A stretch of DNA of 64,000 nt from Mycoemilia scoparia (taxonomy: Eukaryota; Kickxellomycota; Kickxellomycetes; Kickxellales; Kickxellaceae), in NCBI GenBank assembly GCA_027575805.1, contig JANBPU010000012.1, positions 62,001 to 126,000 of the forward strand, read 5' to 3'. Shown piece by piece: positions 43,319 through 56,013 of the stretch (its first letter is position 1; each line of letters starts with the position of its first letter). Made by a program: the position numbers and the translations under genes. Under the pieces are notes generated by a model, which searched no databases, was not told the DNA's origin, and worked only from the letters and a program-made list of their open reading frames with translations.

Positions 43319-46300
43319 TGTGTTAAAAATTTTCAGACGAGCTGGATACGTAGTGCTATAATGCCGAGAATGGCTGCGTATTGTTGGTTATATATATAAG
43401 GACGACGATGGCTCAATTTCAGTCAGCAGACCAGGATTGTGCTAGTCGTAAAGCGGATGTTAATTGCGAGATCGGGGTTGAGAACCATTATTGCTGCGAC
43501 ATGTTCTGCAGAAAGGAGATCCCAGTTTATCGTATCAATAATGGGTTTATGAGTCTGCCCAATCATCGTCTCCCCATTGTTTTTATAATGGCAAGAAAAT
43601 CTATAAATTCTAAACAACACTAAAACTACCATGATGACCTCAACGTTACTTTTTTATTCCCCCCAAGTTAATTATTCTGTCAGATGAACCGACAGCTTAT
43701 CTGTTGAATTTTCGCATGCTCCTATTTTCCCGCGATCTTCATATGCAGATCACCCAAACTTCTCTCCCCTCTATCTTCTTCGTCTTTTCGGTAATGTGTT
43801 TATATTAAGCTTCCCTTTCCAAAAGCCCTAAAGCGGCATGGGATCGAGCATGATGCTTGTCATTTCGGCTCTAGCTTTGGGACAACGGAATTGGGTTTTT
43901 CCAAAAAGGGCTTTCTATAGCAACATTCAGTCCTTTCCGATCCGTTAATGGAAATAGGTTTCTGACAGGTATCCACAAGCTTAATTGTTAGCACCAATGC
44001 TGGTGTGTGGTAAAGCACCCGCCACCGCCTGCATATAAGGAAAGGGCTTGGGTGGGTCAAGAGCGTATATAGAAGCTCAAGCATGGCTGGACTGTGCTTG
44101 TACATTGCAAGGCTAGGGCCAAGAAGGCAGCAAAGGGTATACGAGGTGTCCCAAAGATTATAAACAAATGCATGTGGCTAGCTCCATTCTGGTTCTCTGT
44201 TATGTTTTTACAAATCGAGATTGTATCATAACACATTGGCGCACTATACTACAACTTAAAGGACTCAAAGGCATCGCGAATTTGTTGGACAGCAATTCGG
44301 ATTGGTCATGATGGAGACCCAAGAAGATGCAAATGTAGCAAAGCATAGATGACATTCTGGTGGAAATGGGCATTTTGCATGAAAGGACTGATGGCTCACA
44401 GATATCATTGCAGCTCCCAACGACGATACGTCGACTGTTTCTAGTAAAAACTTGATAATAAGGCTGGAATGGGCTTAGCTTAAGGCTGTGAACAGGGGGG
44501 GAGGATGATCCAAGCTATCGGCAGAGCTAATAAAAATGGGGAATCTGTGTAATGCGTGTTGATTCAGGGCCAAGAGGCTGTTGTATGTGAAGGGACGATT
44601 GTGCGGTTTGTTGACGGTTGCTGTGGGTATAATCGTGAAGACTGTGGTTAAAGAAGTGAAACTGGAGGGAACCCTCAGCCACAGCAAGGAACATACATAC
44701 GGCCGGTGGGCCTTGTGTTTATGTCAACACCGTAGTCTGAATAGGAATGCCTTCTTTGATGGGGCAATTGGGAGTCCAAGTGACTATGGAGTTGTAGATA
44801 TGTTTTTGTTGGGCTGTCGCTGATACTCAGTTCATTTAAGTAGCATTTCAAAGTGGGGCGGTGGAACAGTTGACTGGTTGGGCCGACTCGTATAATGCCA
44901 CAATTAGCAATAATTTCGCGGAGGGTCAGAGGTGTGCGTGTTTTTGCTATTGTTTTTATACTGCCACTATAGACAACGTCATCAATCGATTGCTACCAGT
45001 ATATTTTAACGATTGCCCTGAACTAACAGTAGCCAGACCCAGTCCCAGAAAACACAATCGGTATCTACTGCTATCGTAGAATACTGGGTATCGAATAGAC
45101 TCATAATGTTCTTTAGTCCAATAATTGCATTTGGGGCCCAACTATACAGCACACAGTCACTCTCCTCACAGAGAGAGCCTGTTTAGATCCGGCAGTATTC
45201 ATAATGCTGTGATAGCTTTTATTAATGGCAGTAAACCAGAAGGGACCGAAAAAACCGTGGTCTATTACAAACAGACTCACAGGGCTGGTTATGGTTTTTA
45301 ACGAGGGTATGTTCACATTACTGCCATTTGTGATAAAAGGCAGCAGTGGTCTAAAAACTACCATCACCAGGAGCATGAACTATAGACCATTAGTTTGTCG
45401 TATGACTGCTTCAACTCCTGCCCATGATAGTGCAATTGAAATATCACTGGATGTAAAAAGAGAACAATGTGAAATGCATGTCCCACTAATTTATGCATAA
45501 ACTCGATTAATTACACATTTGCACAGGGCCAGTTTGCCACAACGCCAAGTAAATGGGGAATGTTTCCAACATGCAAATAATATAATATTTGATGGTGTGT
45601 GACGGGAAAGGACAGAGATCTACAGCTGGGATCCTGAATAGCTGCCTCCCTCTGCCTTGCGGTTTTCACGTTCTCCTGCAAGTCTGCTTGTTTTGTTTGT
45701 ATTTCTTGGAATCGCTAGTTATAGCGGGAATGTGATGCTAATATCGATGCTGCCAGCAGCCAGTAGTGATGCACAATGGGCCCTGGAGCCTGAAGGGGGC
45801 ATTGGCCTGGGTGGATGGTGGGCATACATATAAATAGAATTGTTCTTGGCCTTTGGCAGGAGCTTTCTGCACCAGGCCAATGTGGCTTAAATGCAACTGA
45901 AAGTGAAGTAGGCAAAGGTGGGAAAATAACACAGGGTCTTGGCTACATGGCTATCCCTTATAATAGGCGCTGATGTCACTGGTATTATATTACCACCATT
46001 ACTTCTAGTATTATCTATGCCATTGTTGTTACCAGATCAAGACATGTTATATTCGAGTCTTTTGCAACTGCTTTGTTATTGATAATATAGAAATGCATCA
46101 AAACAGACAAACCAGATAGGATAATAGGCATCATCAATTCTTTGTAAAATAAGAAACGAATTAAAAATAGATGTCATGGTATAAGCAAATTTGGCATTGT
46201 AAATATTATTATTGTTATTATTATTATTATTATCATTGTCATTATCATCATCATCATTGATGGGCTGTATTTAAAGGGCGTTGAAAACATGGCCTCTAAA

Positions 46301-48884
46301 CACAAAATTGACCAAAAAAGGCAGGGAGAGTTGGGCATAATATAGCCACAACCACACCCTAGCAGCCAAACCGAAGGGGTGGTGAGCTGTTTGTGGTGTA
46401 GTCCTGGAACCCAAAAGGCCCAGATAAACAGAGTGATTGACCAAAACTAAACGAGAGAGAGCTTGGATGTATATGCAACCATATCTAGAGACTTACAATC
46501 ATAACATTGTAGAAAAATTGGAGCGTAGCAGGATAAACATACCAGATTCCAACTTGAAATGAGTCTGCTTGTGTTTTTGCTGAGCTGGTTGTTGAAGCAG
46601 ACTCTTTGAACTTTATTTGACAGAGGCGCGAAGATCATTCCAAGCAGGCTATGGAGTCTAGTTTCTATGCAGCTCAAAAACATTTGTACGCAGCTATGTG
46701 TATGTATGAGTTTGTGGTCTTGCAAACAAAAGCTTGTATGACTGGTGTACACATATCTCAGCAGGCTGCACCACTTCTGTGTTCCAAAGAATATGAAAGG
46801 AGGTGCCAGCCAGAGGGAAAATTTGCGGCTGTTTTTGATGTTCTTTAAATTCTTTGACAGTTCAAAATTGGTCACAAAAAGCCTTTAGAATCCGTGAGCT
46901 TTGCATGTGCGTGTAACCCAAACTGGCCTTCCTGCTGCCACTTTGCCAGTGTTTGTATATGTGGGTGTATTTCATGCATTCTCATTTGTAGGCACTGGGC
47001 TGCCGCCGCTTCAAATGAGAATCTGTATCGGGAGCAGCAGTTCGACATACGGATTTATTTTGTTTTTGTTGCTAAAGCGGTAGTAGGATTCAGGAGCATT
47101 GGACTGTGCGATATGGATTATAGCCTGGATGGTCTGGCAGGAGACGACCCCATGCTGGCGGCTGCGTGCAGTGTCACTGGCATGATGGCAATTCTTGCCT
47201 CGCAAGGAGCCAAATGGCGAGGGCATAGCGGAGGGCAGTAGTAAAATGGGGGGATGCTGGGCGATGGACGATATAGTTTGGCTTGCCATTGTCCTGAATT
47301 AATGGCATTCCAAGATCACAGGCTCCACCATGTTTTGCCACTACTGCCCTGGCGTCGAGTAGCGATGGGAGTGATGCAGTGGACCGCTGCTGTTACTGTG
47401 CGGTGGGCATGGCGAGTGGTAATATGGCCGAGGGAGCGGCTGTGGCAGGGCGGTACCAGAGATAGGCTCGCCTGCTCACCATGCCATCTCTCCCCTCTCT
47501 CGCTTTGCGGTGGGGTGAGCGAGCTTATTTTTGACAGAACTGGTGGGGTATCGATACTGGGGTTACCAAGTCGGTCTTGGTAGCAACATAAACTTACCAA
47601 TGGGCGGGAGAGCGGTCCTGAGAGCACAGAGGTCAAGTGTATGGGCGGTGGATTCAGCTGCAGCAAAGAGCCTGTTCTAGTACCGAAGCAAAAGAAGGGA
47701 TAATTGTGTGGAACATGAGCTGCAAGATTTGCGAATGGCTTCAGACTAGTTCGGCTTGGTCCTGCGCTCATAGCATGTTTCCTTACACGTGTGGATGGCT
47801 CTCTCTCTGTCTGTGTAAGCCTTGGGCATTATCAGTACCCAGCAGCTAAGCCTGGCCGGAAGGTCATCACAATAGTCTTGCCTCCTTTATAGAGTGCCCA
47901 TCCCTCTCCTTTCTGGTCTTTGCTCTCTCTATCTGGCGGTGTTTTTCTTTCTTTTGGTTCTATCTTTGTAACCCATTTGCCACTGTTGTATACATTTTCT
48001 TCTTATTTAGCTCCCATTTGGCTCATTATCTCTTTTCCTCTCTCTTATTTTAGTAATATATAATATCTTACACTAGCATCCCACTGCCACCTCAATTTGG
48101 CTCCCCTCAACACTGCTCGCTGTTACTGCTGTACCAACTACATAGCAACTTTGCGTCCCCCTTTGCTCATTGTCCATTTCTCGACTGCCTCTCACCCATT
48201 CCTCGCTCTGTGTTGGCTTTGCTATTGTCTGCCTGTTTTGTAGGTATCTATAGTTTTTATTTTGTACTCTAGATATTTTACCTTCCTTTCTCCCCATCTT
48301 CTCTATTTACCTTCCTTTCCTCCCTTTTGCTCTTCACTAAGTTAAGCTTGACCGCTGCTTCTGTAATTCTGTCTTCGACAACAGCCTGCCAGTCTTTCAC
48401 AACCAGCTCTCAAGCTCTTGCTTCCACGCATTCTGGTTCTCTTTACCGCTCACTACTACCATCAGAATACCGTCTGAACTACATCCTATTTCGCCCCGCT
48501 TGCCCCCTACTGTGCACATATCCCGACTGCCCCTGGAAGTCATCCGCAAAAGGTATGGTGTTTGCTGGACTCTAAACCGTCTTTATGAAATTTGTTTTCC
48601 CCGCATTTGCCACGAGCTGCCTGCTCCATGGAATACATCGACATTTTTGTGTATACCAAGTGCCATATCTAACCATGCCTTTGTTGTATACTTTCTTGTT
48701 AAATGACACAGACCGTTAATCAAAGCTTCAGGAGCCTGTTTGTGTGTGGTTTTCATAAACTCAACACACACAGCCAATAGCGTCGCCACCACCAGCCCTG
48801 CTCTTTGGTTCCATCGCCTGCCAAAATTCACACTATCAAAAGCCACCCCAATAGCCCCCCTTTACCACCCATTCACCGTCTCAA
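43319..48884. other. 5.5-kb region without recognised genes, upstream of cyclin B
   Basis: The longest empty stretch in the window. Several frames of 60-150 codons occur on both strands, but their translations look random and lack family motifs. A TTA/TCA trinucleotide tract lies near 46205-46260. From about 47880 to 48880 the plus strand is pyrimidine-rich (CT, TTC runs), typical of a fungal promoter or 5' leader, so this part is probably the cyclin B control region. A non-coding RNA cannot be excluded. Confidence 0.5.
46205..46260. repeat. ATT/ATC trinucleotide tract
   Basis: An imperfect run of TTA and then TCA/TCG-type triplets in non-coding sequence upstream of the cyclin B gene. Confidence 0.7.
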
Positions 48885-51154
48885 ATGGCTCGAATTCAAT
48901 CCTCGTCGGCCTCATTAGCCAATGACGAAAACCTTGCACCAATTACCCGTTCGCGGGCACACAATTCTGCCGGTCCCTCCGGTCATGCCTTGAGACATAA
49001 AGTAAACACCACCAACGCTTCTGCTGCACGCGTGCGTACGGTTCTTGGTGATGTCGGCCGGACCGCTTTGAATGCTAAGAATATTAGAGTAAGTTTGCCA
49101 TGCCCATGCTTTCACCCCAAACCTGGCCTCAGTCGCCATGCCATGTCCCCCGATCGAAAATCCTCTCCTGCAAAGCGTATTTACTGATTTTCAAAAATCT
49201 GTACCTATATGCCCTTTCCACATTTTATACATGCAAGCTCTTTTAATGCCCCTTCCTGCTTCATATTACCTTTTTGCCCTTATGCCCCATTTTGCTGAAC
49301 ATGCTAGATGGTCGTATTTTCTGACTGTGGTCGATTTTCCATCTCTTGCTCTGGCGCAAGGTTGTAGTCTTCCAATACTCTAATCGGCGGGTCGGCTTTT
49401 TATCCATTGCTTCTATTTATTTATACATTCCTAATGTTGATTATATCCTCCATTATGCGGCTCATCGCCCATTGCCTTTTTCATGTGCTCGTTTGTGCCC
49501 CGTTATTTGGATATTTGTTATTAACCTTATTGTACATTATTCTCTATGATCTATATAGACCAATGCTCAGGCTAAGCCACGCAGCCAGGCCACACGGAAG
49601 GCTTCCTTCAAGGTAGCCCATGACCCTATGCCAAATAAAAAGCCATCTACTACTGTTGCTGCCGGTCGGCCCCGTCGTGCTGCTGCCATTGCTGCTGGTT
49701 CTGCTATATCTGCATCACTAGGAAGCTCTTCATCTGCCATTCCCACCTCCGCTGCTGTGCCCCATGGCATTGGCAGAAATTTGGGCTCTGCATCTTCTAC
49801 ATCAACACTTGTCTCCCGCCAGCCATCCCTTAAGCGCACCCGTGCAGATGCAACATCTGCCAACGGGGCCGACAAGGAAAATGCCAATGTCGATGCTGCT
49901 GGTCCCAAGCGTGTTAGAGCGGTGTCCGCTGAGCTAACTCGCAGGAGGACCAGGAAATCCCGTTCTGGGGTCGCATCTTCCAAGCTTGAGTCTGAGCCAG
50001 ACTTTGTTATCTACAATGACACCGATGGCAACCAGGATGTCACGAAATCGGACCAGCCCGTATATCCACGGGATTCAAAGGACGATGAGGTTGATTCCCA
50101 GGCCACTGTAGTCGAATACCCGCATTCTGTGTCTGTCCCAGCCGATAGTAAATATATGTCTGCTTCCGAAATCTCAAAGGAAGCTGAGAAATATGCCACG
50201 CATGTGCAGTCAAAGAGCGATGTTCAAGCCCTTATGAACCCACCAATTTCTGCTGTAAATACTGAAAGACCCTGGGATGATTTGGACGCCGAAGACACTA
50301 TGGACCCGATGATGGTTTCTGAGTACATCACTGACATTGTTTCATATCTTTGCGATGTTGAAAAGAAGACAATGCCCGCCGAAGACTATATCGAGCGCCA
50401 AAACGAGCTCTCCTGGTCCATGCGCGGTGTTCTTGTCAACTGGCTTATCCAGGTTCACTATCAGCTTCGCTTGCTCCCTGAAACCCTTTTCCTTGCCGTT
50501 AACCTTATCGACAGATTCCTCTCGCTCCGCTATGTATCCGTTCCCAAGCTCCAGTTGGTTGGCATCACTGCCTTACTCTTGGCTTCTAAATACGAGGAGA
50601 TGGCATCGCCCCCAATCCGTGATCTTGCTTACCTTGCTGGTAACGGCTATACCGAGGAGGAGATACTAAACGCCGAGGTTTTTATGCTTCGTGTGCTTAA
50701 TTTTGATCTGTCGTATCCCGGCCCTATGACATTCCTTCGCCGTGTTTCAAAGGCCGAGAACTACAACATCCAGACACGGACCGTTGCCAAGTTCTTGTTG
50801 GAGATTAGTCTTGTTGATCACCGCTTCATGGCTTTCACACCCAGCCTTATGGCTGCTGCCGCTATCAATTTGGCTCGCACAATGTTGAGCTGTGGACCGT
50901 GGGATGCCAATTTGCAGCACTACTCTGGCTATACCGAAGATCAATTGCAAGAGTGCATTTCCCTCTTCATCCAGTATCTTGCGGCTCCATGCGAGCATGC
51001 CGCCTTGCAAAAGAAGTACGCTCATCGCCGTTTCCTTAAGGCCAGCATTTTCTGTCGTGAGTGGGTAGCACGCAACCATCCAGATCTTATTGTCAAAGCA
51101 ATGGAAAAGTCTCAGCAGTTGCCCAGTGATCCACCCGTTCCTGTTGATTCCTGA
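48885..51154 (+). CDS. B-type mitotic cyclin
   Basis: Two exons, 48885-49088 and 49559-51154, joined in phase 0, encode 599 residues. B-type cyclins activate Cdk1 for entry into mitosis. The N-terminus has a destruction box at residues 51-59 (RTVLGDVGR), close to the classical RTALGDIGN but with Arg instead of Asn at the end, and a KEN box at 174-176; both direct APC/C-dependent destruction. The cyclin box begins near residue 320 and includes MRGVLVNWLIQVH (about 356), LFLAVNLIDRFLS, LQLVGITALLLASKYEE and the second fold through YAHRRF. The Ala/Arg-rich segment between box and N-terminus looks disordered. The 470-nt intron is about five times longer than most here. The start follows a long pyrimidine-rich leader. 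Subtype (Clb2/Cdc13-like) is inferred from the cyclin box. Confidence 0.95.
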
Positions 51155-52963
51155 GCTCACTGCATCTGGTATTATTATCGTTCTCCAATATTCTTAACAT
51201 TGGGCCCCAAAACCTTTCAATTCGTGGTTCTGCTGTAGTATATATTGTCCTATATTACGACGGACCAGCTATTGTCCTAATATCTCCAACCTTCACATGA
51301 AACAAGAAACATGCTATGTTCTTGTTTGTTGCCCCTAATTTAAAATTGCAAAAGAACGATCAATATTATCACTGCAGTTTGGCATCTATAATCTCTCCTC
51401 CACCTATCATCTCAACCATACATATACACTTGATACACTCATCAGCACATTCATTTTCAATGCTGCTAAAATCACTCAATCCCTATGGTATTTATATATA
51501 TTTATTCGTGTATTTATTCTTTAAAATCTTTATATCTCCTTCTGGACATCGCTTTCTTCTCTCTATATCCTTTCATCTCCATTATTATATATATATACAT
51601 ACCCAACATCTCCTTTCTCCCCCATAAAACCATTTCTACCTACATTATATCAAACCAATTTATTATTCTTCTTCCCCCCTCTTTTAAACCACACACACAT
51701 ATACTAAAACATGCCCTATATATTATTGAGAGATAAAGACTTCTCTGGTCATGTCTTTATTTTAATAAACAAGACCATTTTTAATCATTAAAAGATCTGC
51801 AAATATAACCACATCCTGCACATCGTCATCTCTCATGTATAAAATATTTTTATTTTCGTTATTATCTCTTAAAAGTGGTGCTTCCAAACATTTCATCATA
51901 ATACTCTCATCGCTAATTATATTTCCATCACTTTGAATTTTGTATTAGTTTAACATACAAGCCTCTAGTGTTTAAATATTCGTTTCTAAAATAAAGAAAG
52001 GATTGGTCATAATAACAATATTATTATTAGTATAAAGGTGCAAGTATAACAAGCAGGCATGTGGTTTTGATATATATATATATCCGGGTAATAGTTATTT
52101 ATCCATATTTTAAACACAAAGTCCGCCATAGAAAACGAGTGGTTGTAATTCTCCGCCTTATCTGCAATTCGCAAACAAAATACAATAAAGTTTACCACAA
52201 AACAATTAGTGCTGTTGCTATGACAATAATGGTTTATTTGATGGACCTTATTATAATGGATGCAGCGGGTTTGCAAATCCAACCCACCTTGTCCTTTTGA
52301 TGAGGCATCACACATCCAGTGACGGAAGAATGACACGGAAAGCGTAGATCAAGGAAATATCTTTGAAATGTTATTGGGTGCCCAGATATAATTTTCATAT
52401 TTGAATGTAAGGAAGAAAATGTCATGTTTGTTTTCAGCAACCAGTTGTAGGTATATTGTTCTTGTATTTTGTATATCTGTCCGTGTATATATATATATAT
52501 ATATATGTGTATGTGTGTATGTGTGTGTGCGGGAATTTCGGCGTTTAGGGCTGGTAATAGTAAATGCTCATTCTATATCAACCACTACACGGCCAGTAAA
52601 GGAAGACCGAGCCTGATGACCATAAGGGTGGAGAGTGTGGCCAGGATCGTTTTATAAATCCAGCAGTCCCCCTCGCTACATGGGACTGACTACTACCATA
52701 ACCCCCCTTTTCTCCATTCTTGACTTGTTTTTTCTATTATCACATTTGTTATCGCCACACTAATTCTCTCTATAGCGTTTTGTTTTTTCACTACTGTATA
52801 TTATACCCCCAAACTGTATTTCTACTAAAAAGACAAGACACAAAGGGAGAAGCCAAGAAAGGAGGAGCGCGTGTGCGTATTCAGAACTCTATCTATACCT
52901 GTAATATTATTTTCGTAACTACTAGTAACCAAGGATCAATACGCATTAACCAACATTACAAAT
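51155..52963. other. AT-rich intergenic region between cyclin B and MOCOS genes
   Basis: About 1.8 kb, strongly AT- and pyrimidine-rich, with TA/TG microsatellites near 52072-52083 and 52485-52530. It should hold the cyclin B 3' end and the sulfurase promoter. No gene is supported; frames are short and consist of low-complexity codons. Confidence 0.55.
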
Positions 52964-53570
52964 ATGCCCGCGCAGCAACATGCCAAGCCTGGTATAAAAC
53001 CTGAGATGGCGGGGCGGTTAGATTATAATGGCAACCTTGAACGTATCAGACGAACAGAGTATCCTCAGCTATACGAGCCGCAGCCAGTAGCCGATGACAT
53101 CATAAATGCTGAGGATAGTCAACTAGACGAAATGAAACTCTCTACAATATATCTGGATCATACTGGTGCTACCTTGTATTCTGCATCACACGTCAAAGCC
53201 CAGGCGGCTGATATGCTCAAGGCATTCTCAGCCAATCCCCATTCGGGCCATCCATTGTCTAAGCAGACATCAGAAAGGATCGATCGGATTCGTAGCAGGC
53301 TGCACAGGTTTTTCGGTGTACCGGAAGAGACATACACAATGATATTTACTTCTGGCACCACCGCAGCGATTAAGCTAGCTGGTGAGATGGTACCGTGGTC
53401 GAAAAATCCAGAAATGAAATCGAGATTCATGTATCTGCGGGATTCTCACACTAGCGTTGTTGGGTTGAGGGGACTGGTCGCCAACAGCGGTTCTTTTGTC
53501 GACACCAAGGCTGTAGAGTGGCAAGACATTGAGTCCGATTTAAACAGCATCTTTACTGATAGTCCAAAGA

Positions 53571-53603
<33 letters not shown>

Positions 53604-55807
53604 GTAAAGAGCAAGATGTGGTGGTATACGATTTACTTGCTTATCCTGGTCAGTGCAACTTTTCGGGACAAAGATTTCCAACCATATTAAGCCAACGACT
53701 AAACTACAACATCAATGATGAAAATGCAAGCACGGATCCACAGATTAAAAGAAAATTGCTCGTGCTTTTGGACGCTGCAGCCTTATTGCCTACCACCCGG
53801 CTAAACCTTGACGTCAAAACAAATAGCAGCAATGCCAGCAAAAAGACCCAAGATATCCATCACTACCCCGATTTCATAACGCTTTCGTTTTACAAGATAT
53901 TTGGCATGCCAACAGGGTTGGGCGCGCTCTTCGTAAAACGTGAGTTACAACCCATTTTGCAAAAATCTTATTTTGGTGGCGGTACGGTTTCTGCTCTGGT
54001 ATACGATGAACCATGGCAAGCATATCGTAGTGATTTCAGTATGAAGTATGAAGATGGAACACCAAATTACCAATCAATACTGTCCCTTGGCCATGCGCTG
54101 GATTCGTTTGAGCGAAATTTTGGGTCTCTCTCAAATGTATCTGACCATGTGGTCAGTATTACTAAATATGCATACTCCAGGCTAAAGAAACTGAGGCATT
54201 CTTCTAATGGAAGAAGTGTAGTCAAATTTTATCTTGGTCGTCGTGGTGGAGTCTCTATCTTTGACAGCGGGGTAGAAGAGATCAGAAAGTATCAAGGTGG
54301 AACGCTGGCGCTCAACATTGTTGATAGGAATGGAGGAATGGTCGGATACGTGGAGCTTGAGAGGCTGGCATCAATGAAGAGCATTGCGTTGCGAGTTGGT
54401 GGCCATTGCAATCCGGGTGCAATGCAAGGATTTCTGGATCTAAGCACAAAGGATGTTGAGAAGAATTACGAAGCTGGTCATGTGTGTTGGGATGATCACG
54501 ATGTTATAGATGGCAAAGCATTGGGAGTAGTTAGAATTTCGTTTGGTGCAATGACCAGCCATGAGGATATTGACAAGTTTGTGCAATTCATTGAAGAATA
54601 TTTCCTTGATTATGCTCCATCAGAATCTACTAAATGTTTGGCTACAGACACCACCAACATATCGGAAGAAACAAGCCAACAGCAGCAGCAACAACAAAGT
54701 GATGAAAACAATATTCGAGGCAACAGTGTTGAATTGTCAGGAATGGCAATTTATCCAATCAAGTCTTGTCATAGGATGAAGATCACGACCGAATGGCCTG
54801 TTTCGAGCTTTGGATTCCTTTGTGACAGGGCATGGATGCTGGTCCGAAAGGCAGACGACCAGCCAATGTCACAAAAGCGGTACCCAAGGATGGCCAAAAT
54901 CCATCCAACAGTTGACCTCAAGAACAGATGCCTCAGGATTAATATTGATGATAATAGTGGTAATAGAAATGAAGGGGTTGGAGCTCATTCCAAATCACCA
55001 AAAGACGAGCTCATTATACCATTCGAGAGCCCTCATGTTGTGACTGTCGATAGGGTCCGTTTGTGCGGTGACAGCATATCGGTTGACAAGAACGGCCAAG
55101 ATCATGTGTCAGACTGGTTTAGCGACTTCCTTGGTGTCTCTTGCTATCTCGCATTCGAACGAAGTATGCTTCCTAGACTAAAAGAAGAGGAAAACCCTGC
55201 CAAAAAAGACAGCTACAATGCTTACAGTTTGCCTACGCCACCACCAGAGCATTATTCCGACCAGATAAGCAAGAATAATACATGTGCTGTAAATACCACC
55301 AGCAACAATGAAAGCGGTTCTCCTGCTACCTTGTGTTCACTAAGAAACCAGAAACTGTTGTCTTTTGCCAACGAAAGCCAATTTCTTTTGGTAACTGAGG
55401 AAAGCGTCAAACAGCTGTCTGGATGGGTGCGAGAAGAGTATCCGAATGGGATTGATTCTCGTGGAAAGCCATTGCCCGATCTTGATGACTGTTTCCAATA
55501 TCGAGCAAATATTGTGGTTAAAGGCACAATCCCATTCGAAGAGTTCAGGTGGAAAAGGATAAGAATTGGGCCTGATGTCGAGTTTGAGGTACAAGGACCA
55601 TGTAGGCGATGCCAGGTAATGTGTAATGACCAAAAGACAGCCATTCCTAGTCGTGAGCCATACCTGACATTGGCAAAGCGTCATCGGGTCGGTGGAAAAG
55701 TCGTATTTGGTGTACATCTTCAAAGAATTATTAGGGATCGTAATGAAGATACTGAAGGCGGTATACCTACCCTGAAAATTGGTACAGATGTTACCATTTT
55801 TAACTAG
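52964..55807 (+). CDS. Molybdenum cofactor sulfurase
   Basis: Single exon, 947 residues, a little longer than human MOCOS (888). The enzyme takes sulfur from L-cysteine and places it as the terminal sulfido ligand on Moco, activating xanthine dehydrogenase and aldehyde oxidase. The N-terminal class V aminotransferase fold shows IYLDHTGATLYS, FTSGTTAAIKL and the PLP lysine at K311 in SFYKIFGMPTGLGALF. The persulfide cysteine is likely C482 in GGHCNPGAMQ. The MOSC N-terminal barrel starts near residue 590 (MAIYPIKSCHRM), and the MOSC domain near 780-945 includes GPCRRCQVMC and VGGKVVFGVHLQ. Two glutamine tracts are unusual: Q10 at residues 204-213 encoded by pure CAG, and Q7 near 573 between the sulfurase and MOSC halves. 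A Ser/Asn-rich insertion lies around 770. It converges with the LRR gene, 206 bp apart. Confidence 0.95.
53573..53602 (+). repeat. (CAG)10 repeat coding polyglutamine
   Basis: Ten perfect CAG codons inside the MOCOS-like frame, coding residues 204-213. The tract lies between conserved blocks of the aminotransferase domain, so it probably sits in a surface loop and can vary in length. Confidence 0.95.
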
Positions 55808-56013
55808 CTATAGCACCAATAGTAGATTTTGATGGAACCCAATTTCTTTTCTATTCTGGAGTAAATTTGGTCAAACTGCATATTTTAGATATAATACTAC
55901 TCGATCACAACATTGCTATAAACACATTTATATTAATCAAATGAAAGAAAAATAAATGCAAAATTTGGAATGATAAAATGACCGTGATATATACCCACAC
56001 ACATATATATATA

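Noticed and set aside
46447..47771. Frames of 115-151 codons upstream of cyclin B
   Set aside because: Random-looking translations on both strands with overlapping alternatives and no recognisable domain.
48327..48575. 82-codon frame with a signal-peptide-like start
   Set aside because: Lies in the pyrimidine-rich leader before cyclin B; the hydrophobic start is what such DNA encodes by chance, and nothing supports the rest.
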